Source: Phycisphaerales bacterium
Lineage (GTDB): Bacteria > Planctomycetota > Phycisphaerae > UBA1845 > Fen-1342
DNA length: 63,044 nucleotides
NCBI GenBank assembly: GCA_022839625.1
Contig: JALHJL010000018.1
Coordinates: 1-63,044, forward strand
Reading direction: 5' to 3'
Shown here: piece after piece, positions 24,917 through 33,825 of the stretch
Numbering within the stretch: position 1 is the stretch's first letter
Layout: every line of letters starts with the position of its first letter
The notes under the pieces: generated by a model
Told to the model about the DNA's origin: nothing
The model's database searches: none
The model's input: the letters and a program-made list of their open reading frames with translations, nothing else
Position numbers and translations under genes: made by a program

Positions 24917-26103
24917 GTCGCGCTGTGGAAGTCCCTCCGCCTTCGCCGCTTGCCGGGCAAGTGTTGGGTGCCGGCGGTCACATCATCGGCGACGCGCCCT
25001 GCGTGGGCTGCGGCTACAACCTGCGCACGTTGAGCGCCGACGGCGTCTGTCCCGAGTGCGCTCTGCCGGTGGCTCAGTCGCTGCGGGGCCATTTCCTGCG
25101 GTTCGGGCCGCCCGCCTGGGTCCGCGGCCTGGCCCGCGGGATGCTGTTCTTGTTGGCCGCGGTCGGCGGCACCCTGCTGCTCGGTCCCTTGCTGTCGCTC
25201 GTGCTTTCGGTACCACTTATCCTCAGCACTGCCCGAAACCTGGGACCCCCCTCGACGTTCCAGATTCAGATAATGGCGGTCGGCCAGTTCCTCTTCAATG
25301 TGATTTGCACGGGCGTCGCCATCGCCGGACTGATCTTGCTGACGCGGCGCGACCCGCGCGTCAGCGACCAGCCGGAGGGGCTGACGGCCCGCCGTGTCCT
25401 CCGCTTCAGTTGCGTGCTGCTGCCGCTGCCGATCACGGTGAACCTCGTCGTCGCGCTGTGCATGCCCCCGCTGCCCGCGCTGGGGCCCGGGGCGCCGCCG
25501 CCCACGCCCGCCGCGTTGCTGGGCTCCGGTTTGAGCGCGTTCATCACGCTGGGTCTGGTCAGCGGCGTCGTCGCACTGCTCGCGTATGCCGTGACGCCCG
25601 TCGCGCTCATGCGGCATCTGGCTCACCTGTTGGCACGCATCCCGCGGCCGGGGCTGGTGCGCTTCGCGCGGATCGAGCTGTGGGGGCTGCTCGCTTCGGT
25701 GGCGGTGCTGACCGTGGGCTACGTGCTGCTCGCAGCCGCGATTCTGCCGGCCCTCGGTACTCTGACGGCGGCGGCGGTTGGCACGCCGCCCGCCAGCGCC
25801 CCGGCGCCGGCAATGCCAGCAACGCCGGCGACCGCGCCGGCAGGGCCGGACAGCTCGCTCGCGCCTGGCTCCGTCCCACCGGCGACGCAGCCCAGCACCC
25901 TTCCGACCAGCGCGCCGCTCCCGCGGCCCCGCCCGGGCTTCCTCGCCGGCTTTTTCTTCGCCGCCGCCGGCGCCGCGCTGGGAGGCTGCGGCAGCTTCGC
26001 GTTCGGCATCGCCGGCGTCGTGCTGCTGGTCCTGGCGTCCGTCGCGTTGTTCCAGGCCGCCCGCGAGGCGGAGCAAAACGCCGATTCGGCCGGCGGGCCG
26101 TGA
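24913..26103 (+). CDS. Zinc-ribbon multi-pass membrane protein, planctomycete type
   Basis: A 396-residue protein starting at GTG 24913 inside the stop of the GDP-fucose synthase gene. Near residue 30 is a zinc ribbon, CVGCGYNLRTL...VCPECALPV, a signature I associate with planctomycete proteins. Five to six membrane segments follow. A proline/alanine-rich linker (about residues 290-340) precedes two last membrane segments. No enzyme motif is visible. The translational overlap suggests co-expression with nucleotide-sugar synthesis, but a functional link is unproven. Confidence 0.8.
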   Translation: MSRAVEVPPPSPLAGQVLGAGGHIIGDAPCVGCGYNLRTLSADGVCPECALPVAQSLRGHFLRFGPPAWVRGLARGMLFLLAAVGGTLLLGPLLSLVLSVPLILSTARNLGPPSTFQIQIMAVGQFLFNVICTGVAIAGLILLTRRDPRVSDQPEGLTARRVLRFSCVLLPLPITVNLVVALCMPPLPALGPGAPPPTPAALLGSGLSAFITLGLVSGVVALLAYAVTPVALMRHLAHLLARIPRPGLVRFARIELWGLLASVAVLTVGYVLLAAAILPALGTLTAAAVGTPPASAPAPAMPATPATAPAGPDSSLAPGSVPPATQPSTLPTSAPLPRPRPGFLAGFFFAAAGAALGGCGSFAFGIAGVVLLVLASVALFQAAREAEQNADSAGGP

Positions 26104-26184
26104 TTCTGCGCTGGCGCAGGCGGCCCGGCGGGGCCACGGGAACACGGCCGCTGGGAGTGTGCATCCCAAGGCCGGCGCCGTGGG

Positions 26185-26190
26185 TACACT
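26185..26190 (+). promoter_or_regulatory. Possible -10 box TACACT
   Basis: TACACT lies 38 bases before the ATG at 26229, in the same GGGTACACTG context as at 12461-12470. It would give a leader of about 30 bases carrying the ribosome binding site. Confidence 0.4.
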
Positions 26191-26228
26191 GTACGTTGCC
26201 GCAATCGGACCACTCGAAAGGAAGAACG

Positions 26229-26729
26229 ATGCCCCCCGCCACCCCGAACGACCCTCACGCGCGGACGATGCCGGTTGGGCCGCGAAGCAGCACCCCGCGA
26301 GTTGCCTCGCGCGGCACGCCGGCGGCAGGCTGGGGTGCGTGTGTGGCCGCCGGGCTGTTGCTCGGCCTGACCGGCTGCGTGATTCACCCGAAGGGCCCGC
26401 ATGGTGCCGCGTGCCCGGTCATCGAGGACGCCTCGTACATCATCGAGTATCCGAGCGAGCGGCTGCGAATTCTCAAGTCCGTTGCGGTGCGCGAAGACCT
26501 CTCCGCGCACGAGCAGATCTACCTCGTCAACGCGGTCATGGCGGTCGGTTTCAGCTCGGACAAGGCGCAGGCGCTGGTCACGCTGATCCGCAACCCGTGC
26601 TGCACCGCCGACACGCGCCAGCATATCCGCAAGATGCTCAAGCTCTCGCGGATGCTGGGCCACGATCAGCGCCGCGTGATCGACGCCCTCGAGCGGGCAG
26701 AGCGGGCCGCCACCCGCCCGGCGTCCTGA
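26229..26729 (+). CDS. Small lipoprotein, function unknown
   Basis: The ATG follows AAAGGAAGAACG, a good ribosome binding site; the longer frame starting at 25056 is antisense-like noise over the previous gene. The 166-residue product has a somewhat long N-terminus followed by a lipoprotein signal, VAAGLLLGLTGC, with Cys near residue 50. The mature part is helical, with LSAHEQIYLVNAVMAVGFSSDKAQALVTLIRNPCC, and resembles uncharacterised planctomycete lipoproteins. It stands alone between two membrane protein genes. Confidence 0.75.
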   Translation: MPPATPNDPHARTMPVGPRSSTPRVASRGTPAAGWGACVAAGLLLGLTGCVIHPKGPHGAACPVIEDASYIIEYPSERLRILKSVAVREDLSAHEQIYLVNAVMAVGFSSDKAQALVTLIRNPCCTADTRQHIRKMLKLSRMLGHDQRRVIDALERAERAATRPAS

Positions 26730-26889
26730 ACCGGGATCGGCCGGCGGTTTCGACGGCCGGGGGTGGTCACATAGTGCACTAGGTGGGTCGAGGCGCCTTG
26801 CCGCGTTTGCACGGCCGGCGGGCCGCGCGCACAATCCGCCGCAATTGGCCGCGCCCGCGCTTGCGCGCCGCGCCAATCAGGAGCCCGCC

Positions 26890-28347
26890 ATGAGCGATTC
26901 CAGCACCCCGGCGCCGCCCGGCAAAAGGTCGGATTTCCTGCGCGCGTTGCTCGACCTGCGGCACCTGCCTCGGGCGTTCTGGTTCATGGTCGGCGTCTTC
27001 TCCGTCGACGCGATGGCGTACTTCGGCATTCTGACGCTCATGGAGGTGTATCTCGCGACCGACCTGGGGTGGGGCGACACATGGGCAACGATGGCCGTCT
27101 CGGTGTTCACGGGTCTGGTTACGCTGTTCATGCTCGGTGCCGGCAGCTTCGCGGAGGGGTTCGGGTTGCGGCGTGCGGTCATCGGCGCGCTGGTGCTGTG
27201 CGTGGTGGGCCGGCTGCTGTATTGCCTGGCCCCCGGCGCGGGGGTGGTCATTGGGGCGCTCGTGGTGCTCGGTGCACTCGTGGTCACCGCGCTCGGAGAG
27301 GCGGTGATTCAACCGGTCTGCTACTCCGGCGTGAAGCAGTACAGCGACGAACGCACAAGTACCATGGGCTACGGGCTCATCTACGCCACCATGAACCTCG
27401 GCATCGTGGTGATGGGTGCGGTCTCGGCGTGGGTTCGGCCCGGCGTCCAGCAGATTCTCGACGCGCGGCAAGCCGGCCAGACCCCCCCGTCGTCCGCGCT
27501 CACCTGGCTGGCCGACCGCACCGGCAGCGGGGTCCAGGCGGTCAACTGGGTGGGCCTGGCCATCACCGTCGTTACGCTCCTGGGCTTCGTGGTGCTGATG
27601 ACCCGGCGGGCCGAGGCGGCCAAGATTCGTCCGGACCGCGTCGAGGAACGCCGGCGGATGGAAACCCGCACGCTGAGCGCGCGTCTCGTTTCGTATTTCA
27701 CCGACGGGCCCTTCGGCAACTTGCGCTTCATCGCGTTCATCTTCCTGCTGCTGCCGGTGCAGACGCTCTGGGCCCACCAATGGCTCACGATGCCCGCGTA
27801 CATCCTGCGCGCCTATCCCGAAGCAGTCGGCAACCGCATGGAGTGGATCGTCAACTGGATCAACCCGGGCATCGTCGTGATCGGCGTGCCGCTGTTCACG
27901 GCCCTGACCCGGCGCGTGGGCATCTACACGATGATCCTGCTCGGCACACTCGTGCAGGCCGCCCCGACCTTCCTGCTGACGTTCAGCCCGCAGCTCGGCC
28001 TGCTCATTACGTACATGGTGATCTTCTCGATCGGCGAGACGCTCTGGTCCGCCCGCTTCCTGGAGTACGCGGCGGAGCTCGCCCCGGAAGGCCGCGTGGC
28101 CCAATACATGGGCCTGGCGAACGTGCCTTGGCTGCTGGCCAAGTCGACGACCGGCCTGTACGCCGGCTGGCTGCTGGGGAAATACTGCCCGGCCGACACG
28201 CCGCCCGAGCTGCTGCACACTCAGACGCTGTGGCTCATCTACACTTGTATCGGACTGCTTACGCCGGTCGGCCTGATCCTGGTCCGCAAGTGGGTCATGG
28301 CGGGGTTGCAGACCAAGCCCGCGGCGGCCGCCGCCTCGGCCGCGTAG
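26890..28347 (+). CDS. MFS transporter, POT/peptide-transporter-like
   Basis: The 485-residue protein has about twelve hydrophobic segments in the major facilitator pattern. The segment VIQPVCYSGVKQYSDERTSTMGYGLIYATMNLG corresponds to the conserved POT region in which Arg and Tyr residues follow helix 4 to 5. A central cytoplasmic loop (about residues 235-275) is basic. The start ATG follows GGAG. Proton-coupled peptide uptake is plausible for the family but the substrate is not shown by the sequence. Confidence 0.8.
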   Translation: MSDSSTPAPPGKRSDFLRALLDLRHLPRAFWFMVGVFSVDAMAYFGILTLMEVYLATDLGWGDTWATMAVSVFTGLVTLFMLGAGSFAEGFGLRRAVIGALVLCVVGRLLYCLAPGAGVVIGALVVLGALVVTALGEAVIQPVCYSGVKQYSDERTSTMGYGLIYATMNLGIVVMGAVSAWVRPGVQQILDARQAGQTPPSSALTWLADRTGSGVQAVNWVGLAITVVTLLGFVVLMTRRAEAAKIRPDRVEERRRMETRTLSARLVSYFTDGPFGNLRFIAFIFLLLPVQTLWAHQWLTMPAYILRAYPEAVGNRMEWIVNWINPGIVVIGVPLFTALTRRVGIYTMILLGTLVQAAPTFLLTFSPQLGLLITYMVIFSIGETLWSARFLEYAAELAPEGRVAQYMGLANVPWLLAKSTTGLYAGWLLGKYCPADTPPELLHTQTLWLIYTCIGLLTPVGLILVRKWVMAGLQTKPAAAAASAA

Positions 28348-28508
28348 GACGGTATCGAGACCAACAAGGCGGAAGCGCTTACGACGCACGGGAAGTCCAT
28401 CGCTCCTGGACAATGCGCCCGACCGTACCCTCACTCTTCCTCGCGCCGAATGCCGATGGCCTCCGCAGTGGCTTCCGGATCGGCCCGCGCAAGCGAGTTG
28501 CGGGTCCA

Positions 28509-28537
28509 TTGACGTGCCGGGCTGCGCACCCTAAGTT
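28509..28537 (+). promoter_or_regulatory. Promoter TTGACG-N17-TAAGTT
   Basis: A strong -35 (TTGACG) and a -10 (TAAGTT) are spaced by 17 bases, 53 bases before the start of the next gene. The remainder of the 242-base gap after the MFS gene shows nothing else. Confidence 0.55.
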
Positions 28538-28589
28538 GTTGGCGGGTCTTGTGTAGACCGAGCTATGCCGGTAGCGAAGAGGATGAGTG

Positions 28590-29177
28590 ATGAGCGCGCC
28601 ATCGAGTAGCAGATTCGTTTCCGATCGGGAGCAGTTCGTACCCAGGATCAGAGACCTTTGGTGGACCGCTTCATGGCTACTTACCCTTCTGCGGGTCCCG
28701 TTGGTAGCACTGACGATCGGCGCAATGTGCGGAGGCTTCCCGCACGTGTCTGTTTGCCTGCTCGTGGGGGCAATCGTGCTCGCTGACGTGTTCGATGGCC
28801 AAGCCTTCGAATGGTCAGCCAGCAGCAAGGACAGGTCGCAGCGGCAGTTGCGACACTGCGTCGATGCGATCGCGGATCGAATTGTGATTCATTCGGTCTT
28901 CATCACCGCCATCCTCGTATACGACGTCTCGTGGGCGGTCTACGCGGTCATAGTCGCGCGCGAAGTCGTGCTCACTGCCCTCGTACTTAGGCCCTGGCTG
29001 TACCAGGGTCTGGTTGTGCGTGCCAACACGCCGTCCAAGCTTGCGACGGCTCTGATCGCCGTTATCGGGCTCGATCAGATCATCGACTTCATGCCCACGG
29101 TTGCGCCAGTCGCGGCGTTCGTGGTTCTGGCGGGGATTGGCCTCTACCAGTACGCCTTCCGCTACGAGGAATGCTAG
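28590..29177 (+). CDS. CDP-alcohol phosphatidyltransferase-like membrane protein with altered motif
   Basis: The 195-residue protein has four to five membrane segments. Around residues 67-100 it shows DVFDG, then DAIADR, matching the DxxDG...DxxxD signature of CDP-alcohol phosphotransferases such as PgsA, which make phospholipids. The AR pair and the Gly of the usual DGxxAR...GxxxDxxxD motif are missing, and the spacing between the two halves is longer, so activity is uncertain. The N-terminal WWTASWLLTLLRVP resembles the family's first helix. GTG 28587 is an alternative start. The next gene follows 18 bases later. Codon use looks less GC-rich than neighbours. Confidence 0.65.
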   Translation: MSAPSSSRFVSDREQFVPRIRDLWWTASWLLTLLRVPLVALTIGAMCGGFPHVSVCLLVGAIVLADVFDGQAFEWSASSKDRSQRQLRHCVDAIADRIVIHSVFITAILVYDVSWAVYAVIVAREVVLTALVLRPWLYQGLVVRANTPSKLATALIAVIGLDQIIDFMPTVAPVAAFVVLAGIGLYQYAFRYEEC

Positions 29178-29195
29178 GCCGCCGGGGGAACTCCG

Positions 29196-29960
29196 ATGCC
29201 GAATAACGAACTCGATAAGGACCCTGGCTATATCGCTTTTCTCGATCAGTTCCTGCTCAGCTTCTTCCTGATCGGAATCCTGCTTGTCGTCGTGGCGGTA
29301 GGCAGGGCGTTCCTTGACTGCCTTCCATGTCCGTACCAACCTGCTGATCGGGCCCACATCGCCTACCCGATCGCGACGGCGCTATGCAGTATCGCGATGC
29401 TCGCCGCGACCGGGTTCTTCTGCGCCAAGCACTGGCCTACCTCTGCGCCCACCCACGAGCCCTCAGAGAAGAGCCCACGGGCCAAACGCGTCGGCATAGC
29501 AGTAGCGTTTACTCTGTACCTCCTTACTGCAACGCTGCTCACGATATGGGAGGGCGGCGCGCGGAAGTCACAGTGCGCTAATCTCGTCTTGATGTCCGCG
29601 TCGCTCAGCACATTTGCTGCCAAGAAGAAGGAGTCGCGTTTCGCCTTCGGCGTGATCACGGTTGTTGCATATGCTCTCACATATTTCCTTGCAGCACCGC
29701 GGGACGCCCCGTTTGCCACCGAGTGGTTGGTCAGGCTGCCGGCGACATGGGGCTGGCGTGATACAGCCACAGCGACTGGGGATTTCTTGGTCGTTCTAGG
29801 CGTCGTAGTGGCTTCTGGCTACACCGGTATGAGGCTGAGGTACCTCTTAGAGAGAAAGGAGGCCAGCGCGCAAGAGCCAGGGGCGCCACCCAGCGCGCCG
29901 TCGGGAGGAGCAGGGCCGGCGCCGGGCGCGCCCGGTCAACCGCAACCACCGGCGCCATAG
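29196..29960 (+). CDS. Multi-pass membrane protein, unknown
   Basis: The 254-residue protein has about five hydrophobic segments (near residues 18-38, 58-76, 100-118, 150-166 and 190-207), a basic stretch after the last, and a Pro/Ala/Gly-rich tail. I recognise no family. It follows the CDP-alcohol phosphotransferase-like gene by 18 bases and is probably co-transcribed with it. Base composition is lower in GC than in the flanking housekeeping genes, and an IS remnant lies just downstream, which suggests recent acquisition. Confidence 0.65.
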   Translation: MPNNELDKDPGYIAFLDQFLLSFFLIGILLVVVAVGRAFLDCLPCPYQPADRAHIAYPIATALCSIAMLAATGFFCAKHWPTSAPTHEPSEKSPRAKRVGIAVAFTLYLLTATLLTIWEGGARKSQCANLVLMSASLSTFAAKKKESRFAFGVITVVAYALTYFLAAPRDAPFATEWLVRLPATWGWRDTATATGDFLVVLGVVVASGYTGMRLRYLLERKEASAQEPGAPPSAPSGGAGPAPGAPGQPQPPAP

Positions 29961-29997
29961 CCGGGGCTGCGAGTCTCCAACATGCTTAAGCAAGCGG

Positions 29998-30215
29998 TGA
30001 CCTGCCCCCAGTTTATGTACCAGTGGCTATGAGAGTCAGACCACGTTTTCGATCCGCTTCCGGCTTCTTCCCCCGGTGCTCTCCGGTTGGGGATTGAAGC
30101 CGGGGGTTTGGGCAGCGCCCCCAAGGATCGGCATTGGCCGGCGAACGCCGCCGGCGTCTGATAGCCCGGTTCGGCCTGGCGTATCTGGCCGCGATGGGCA
30201 CCCAGCACGTGTGGC
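29998..30215 (-). mobile_element. Remnant of an IS3-type insertion sequence (3' end of transposase)
   Basis: On the minus strand a short frame reads GYQTPAAFAG, which matches the C-terminal integrase-core tail of IS3-family transposases (consensus like LGYQTPAAFAA), followed by SHSHWYINWGQV, a tail often encoded by the terminal repeat of such elements. The plus strand at 29998 reads TGACCTGCCCCCAGTTTATG, which looks like the element's inverted end. The rest of the transposase is missing. This is a recollection-based match. Confidence 0.5.
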
Positions 30216-30580
30216 ACCGGTTGGTGCGCCAGCCACTGCCGGGGTTCGGCGTAAACGCTCCCGGCCGTCAGCCAGCAAGCGCTTTGCGGTGAATCCAGCG
30301 CCGGACGTGCCTGGGCGTCTCGGTGCTCCCCTTGCCGGCAGCCTTCGTCGCCACAGGCGGGACGCCTGTGCCATCCGGCAGGGGATGCGCGTACCCTGAC
30401 TCAGTACGTTAGCGCAGACGGACGCCCGGACGCGCGGTCCGGCGCCACGGTCTCCGCCGATAGGGCCGACTGGAAATCCACCGATGGTAATGAGGGTTTG
30501 GTCGGCGGAGACTTCTTGAAATTAGTCCGGGAGGTTCCTACGCTTCTTCCGGTCGAAGGTTCCTGAAAGGAAATACCCGA
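30216..30580. other. Gene-free stretch before glutamine synthetase
   Basis: No supportable gene is seen. It contains the hairpin at 30352-30370 and the leader of the glutamine synthetase gene, which ends in GAAAGGAAATACCCGA before the ATG. Confidence 0.5.
30352..30370. repeat. Perfect hairpin, stem 8, loop GGA
   Basis: CACAGGCG-GGA-CGCCTGTG forms an eight-base-pair stem with a GGA loop. It closely resembles the hairpin embedded in tmRNA at 48087-48105. Confidence 0.75.
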
Positions 30581-32713
30581 ATGGAAAACGAGCGCGCTTT
30601 GCCGCCTGCATCGGAAGTGTTCGGCTGTCTGACATTCACCGGCGAGATGCTGCGCCGGCACCTGCCCGACGACGTGTATCGCAAGCTCCAGCTCACCATG
30701 GACCGCGGTTTGCCGCTCGACCCGGCGATCGCCAACACCGTCGCGACCGCGATGAAGAAGTGGGCCATGGAGCATGGCGCCACGCACTACACCCACTGGT
30801 TCCAGCCGCTGACCGGAGCGACGGCGGAGAAGCACGACGCGTTTCTGTGTCCCAACGGGGACGGCAGCGCGATCGAGTGCTTCTCGGGCGAGCAGCTCAT
30901 CCGCGGGGAGCCGGACGCCAGCTCGTTCCCTTCGGGCGGCATCCGCGAGACATTTGAGGCCCGCGGCTACACGGCGTGGGACGCGACCAGCCCGGCCTTC
31001 ATCTTCAAGACCGGCGCCAGCCCGACGCTGTGCATCCCGACGGCGTTCGTGTCGTGGACCGGGGAAGCGCTCGACAAGAAGACGCCTCTGCTGCGTTCCA
31101 TCCAGGCCGTCAGCGAGCAGGCCCTGCGCATCCTGAAGATCTTCGGCACCGACGCGGGCGTATCGCAGGTGATCACCACCCTCGGCTGCGAGCAGGAGTT
31201 CTTCCTGGTCGATCGGGCGTTCCATGACCGGCGCGAGGACCTGCGGCTGTGCGGTCGGACGCTCATCGGGGCGCCGGCTCCCAAAGGCCATCAGCTCGAC
31301 GACCACTATTTCGGCGCGATCCCCGAGCGCGTCATGGCGTTCATGAACGAGGTCGAGCGGCGGTTGTGCGAGCTGGGCGTGCCCGTCAAGACGCGGCACA
31401 ACGAGGTCGCACCCAACCAGTTCGAGTTCGCGCCCGTGCACGAGAACGCGAACGTGGCCGGCGACCACCAGATGCTCACGATGCAGATGCTGCGCACGGT
31501 CGCCGAACACCACGGGTTCGTCTGCCTGCTGCACGAGAAGCCGTTCGCCGGCGTCAATGGCTCGGGCAAGCACAACAACTGGTCGATCGCGACCGACACC
31601 GGCGTCAATCTGCTCGATCCGCACGACGAGACCCACACGAACATGCAGTTCCTGGTGTTCCTGACGGCCGTCGTCCGGGCCGTCGATCTGCACGCCGACC
31701 TGCTCCGCGCGTCGATCGCCAGTGCCGCCAATGACCATCGTCTGGGAGCCAACGAGGCCCCGCCGGCGATCATGTCCGTGTACCTCGGCGACATGTTGAA
31801 TGACATCTTCGATCAGTTGGAGCGCGGCGAACCGCGGGCCACGAAGAAGGGCGGCCGGCTGGAGCTGGGTGCCCGCGCGCTGCCGGAGATTCCCCGCCAC
31901 AGCGGGGACCGCAACCGCACCAGCCCGTTCGCCTTCACCGGAAACAAGTTCGAGTTTCGCGCGGTCGGCTCCAGCGCTTCCATCTCCTGGCCCAACACCG
32001 TGCTCAATACCATCGTGGCCGAATCGCTCGAGTACATGGCCGCCGAGCTGGAGCGGCGCGTGGGCCGCAACCCCACCGCCGCCAAACTGGAGACGGCCGT
32101 CAAATCGCTGCTGCGCGAGGTCATCCGCAAGCACCGCCGGGTCGTCTTCGACGGCGACAACTACAACCCGGCGTGGCATCGCGAGGCGGCGCGGCGCGGC
32201 CTGCCGCACCTCCGCACGACGGTCGACAGCTTGCCCGCCCTGGGCTCCAAGAGGGCGCGGGCGCTGTTCGCCGCCTACGGGGTGCTGACGGAACGCGAGC
32301 TCGCAGCGCGCGTGGACGTCAACATCGAGCGTTACAACCGCACCGTCGCGATCGAAGCCCGCACGCTCGTCTCGATGCTCAACCGCGAGGTGCTGCCGGC
32401 AGCTCTGCGCTTCCAGGGTGAGCTCGGCAACGCCGTGGAGGCCACCCTGGACGCCGGCGTGAAGTGCCCGGACAGCAAGGCCCAGCTTCAGGAAGTGGTG
32501 CGCCTGATCGCGCAGTTGCGGAAGGCGATTCGCGGTGTCCAGCAGGCGGAAGTGCAGCCGGCCGGCGACGGCCTGAAACGCGCCCAGCACATCCGCGACA
32601 AGCTCCTGCCGGCGATGGCCGAGGCCCGGCGCATCTCGGACACGCTGGAGCAGCTCATCCCCGACGACCTGTGGCCGCTGCCGCGGTATTCGGAGATGCT
32701 GTTCGTGAAGTAG
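30581..32713 (+). CDS. glnN: Glutamine synthetase type III
   Basis: The 710-residue enzyme makes glutamine from glutamate, ammonia and ATP in the cytoplasm. Its length and motifs fit the GSIII class, not the shorter GSI: THYTHWFQPLTGATAEKHDAF near residue 65, GCEQEFFLVD around 200, KTRHNEVAPNQFE near 265, VNGSGKHNNWS near 325 and NDHRLGANEAPPAI near 385. The start ATG follows AAAGGAA. It is monocistronic; a gene fragment and a repeat array follow. Confidence 0.95.
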   Translation: MENERALPPASEVFGCLTFTGEMLRRHLPDDVYRKLQLTMDRGLPLDPAIANTVATAMKKWAMEHGATHYTHWFQPLTGATAEKHDAFLCPNGDGSAIECFSGEQLIRGEPDASSFPSGGIRETFEARGYTAWDATSPAFIFKTGASPTLCIPTAFVSWTGEALDKKTPLLRSIQAVSEQALRILKIFGTDAGVSQVITTLGCEQEFFLVDRAFHDRREDLRLCGRTLIGAPAPKGHQLDDHYFGAIPERVMAFMNEVERRLCELGVPVKTRHNEVAPNQFEFAPVHENANVAGDHQMLTMQMLRTVAEHHGFVCLLHEKPFAGVNGSGKHNNWSIATDTGVNLLDPHDETHTNMQFLVFLTAVVRAVDLHADLLRASIASAANDHRLGANEAPPAIMSVYLGDMLNDIFDQLERGEPRATKKGGRLELGARALPEIPRHSGDRNRTSPFAFTGNKFEFRAVGSSASISWPNTVLNTIVAESLEYMAAELERRVGRNPTAAKLETAVKSLLREVIRKHRRVVFDGDNYNPAWHREAARRGLPHLRTTVDSLPALGSKRARALFAAYGVLTERELAARVDVNIERYNRTVAIEARTLVSMLNREVLPAALRFQGELGNAVEATLDAGVKCPDSKAQLQEVVRLIAQLRKAIRGVQQAEVQPAGDGLKRAQHIRDKLLPAMAEARRISDTLEQLIPDDLWPLPRYSEMLFVK

Positions 32714-32780
32714 CGACCAACCTTCTGCGTCACATCGAGGAGATGAGTTCCGCCAATCCAGCCACCTCCCGCCCCAGCCA

Positions 32781-33136
32781 TTGCAGACGGGTGAACTGTT
32801 ACGGAGGCTCAACGTCCAAACGGTTAACGGGCTGGACGACCCTGGGGTCGGACTGTTCAGCGACGAGGGATGGGCGGTCGGCCTTGCATACGCGCAAGAC
32901 CACATCCGCAGCGTCTTTGAGGACTACCTGGCAATCCTGTTCGTCCCATACCTCTGGCACGACCATCAGCTCTCATCGTCGGATATGCGCAGTTACAAGC
33001 TGCGCATCGACGGCGCGTTGGTGCATCAAGGGGCCCATGTCCAAGACTTTACGCAGTCCCAGGTCAGTTTCGGCGAAGGCACGCAGGGCAACGTCAGGTT
33101 TGCTGACCCGACCTACGGGACTGGGGAGCTGCCCAG
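32781..33136 (+). pseudogene. Gene fragment running into a hairpin array
   Basis: This frame reads like real protein (GELLRRLNVQTVNGLDD, GWAVGLAYAQDHIRSVFEDY, YLWHDHQLSS) but has no credible start: it is open upstream into the glnN tail and the only start-like codon is TTG 32781 without a ribosome binding site. At its 3' end it runs directly into the first unit of the 49-bp array and stops at 33173. It is best read as the remains of a gene damaged at both ends. I do not recognise the family. Base composition is lower in GC than glnN. Confidence 0.4.
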
Positions 33137-33137
33137 G

Positions 33138-33590
33138 TGGGTGCGAGAAGGGATTCTCGCACCAGCATGCTGACCAGACCTACGGGTGGGTGCGAGAAGG
33201 GATTCTCGCACCAGCATGCTGACCAGACTTACGGGTGGGTGCGAGAAGGGATTCTCGCGCCAGCATGCTGAGCAGACCTGCGGGTGGGTGCGAGAAGGGA
33301 CTCTCGCGCCAGCATGCTGACCAGACCTACGGGTGGGTGCGAGAAGGGATTCTCGCACCAGCATGCTGAGCAGACCTACAAGTGGGTGCGAGAAGGGATT
33401 CTCGCACCAGCATGCTGACCAGACTTACGGGTGGGTGCGAGAAGGGATTCTCGCACCAGCATGCCGAGCAGACCTACAGGTGGGTGCGAGAAGGGATTCT
33501 CGCACCAGCACACGAAGGGATTCTCGCACCAGCACACGAAGGGATTCTCGCACCAGCACACGAAGGGATTCTCGCGCCAGCACGCTGACC
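33138..33590. repeat. 49-bp tandem hairpin array (eight units) with 24-bp tail units
   Basis: The motif GTGCGAGAAGGGATTCTCGC starts at 33141, 33190, 33239, 33288, 33337, 33386, 33435 and 33484, an exact 49-bp period. Each unit has the perfect hairpin GTGCGAGAA-GGGA-TTCTCGCAC (some units have GCGC at the end) followed by CAGCATGCTGA and a short spacer. The last part shortens to 24-bp units lacking the left stem. The period is not a multiple of three. The 235 bases after it up to the next gene show nothing recognisable. Confidence 0.92.
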
Positions 33591-33825
33591 CGACCTACCG
33601 ACCTGGGCTGCGTTCGTGCAACGCTCTGAGCGGCCGCAGCTACGCCGGGCGGTCCAGTGCACCCAGTCCGATTCAGCACGATCTCCCCGATTTCGCACCG
33701 CGGGTGGTGTCACGACGCGGGTCGGATGGTATCTTCATGGCTGCCCGGACACGTGCTGGCCCGGCGACTGACCCCGGCGCATTGCCAGGCAGCCCGCCGT
33801 AACGCGAGAAAGGAGCGGCACCATC

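Noticed and set aside
28590..29960. Possible defence or toxin-antitoxin pair in the lower-GC patch
   Set aside because: Both products are multi-pass membrane proteins, one with a CDP-alcohol phosphotransferase motif; no toxin, nuclease or antitoxin features are seen.
30401..32905. Long minus-strand ORF of 834 codons opposite glutamine synthetase
   Set aside because: It is the complementary frame of a strongly conserved gene in GC-rich DNA, without domain character.
32464..33222. ORF with ATG 32743 downstream of glnN
   Set aside because: It has a ribosome-binding-like GAGGAG, but the Ser/Thr/Arg-rich product looks like an out-of-frame reading of the fragment in the neighbouring frame.
33138..33590. 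CRISPR-like array of regular repeats
   Set aside because: The units are contiguous with almost identical sequence throughout and no variable spacers, and no cas genes lie nearby. It is a tandem hairpin repeat.
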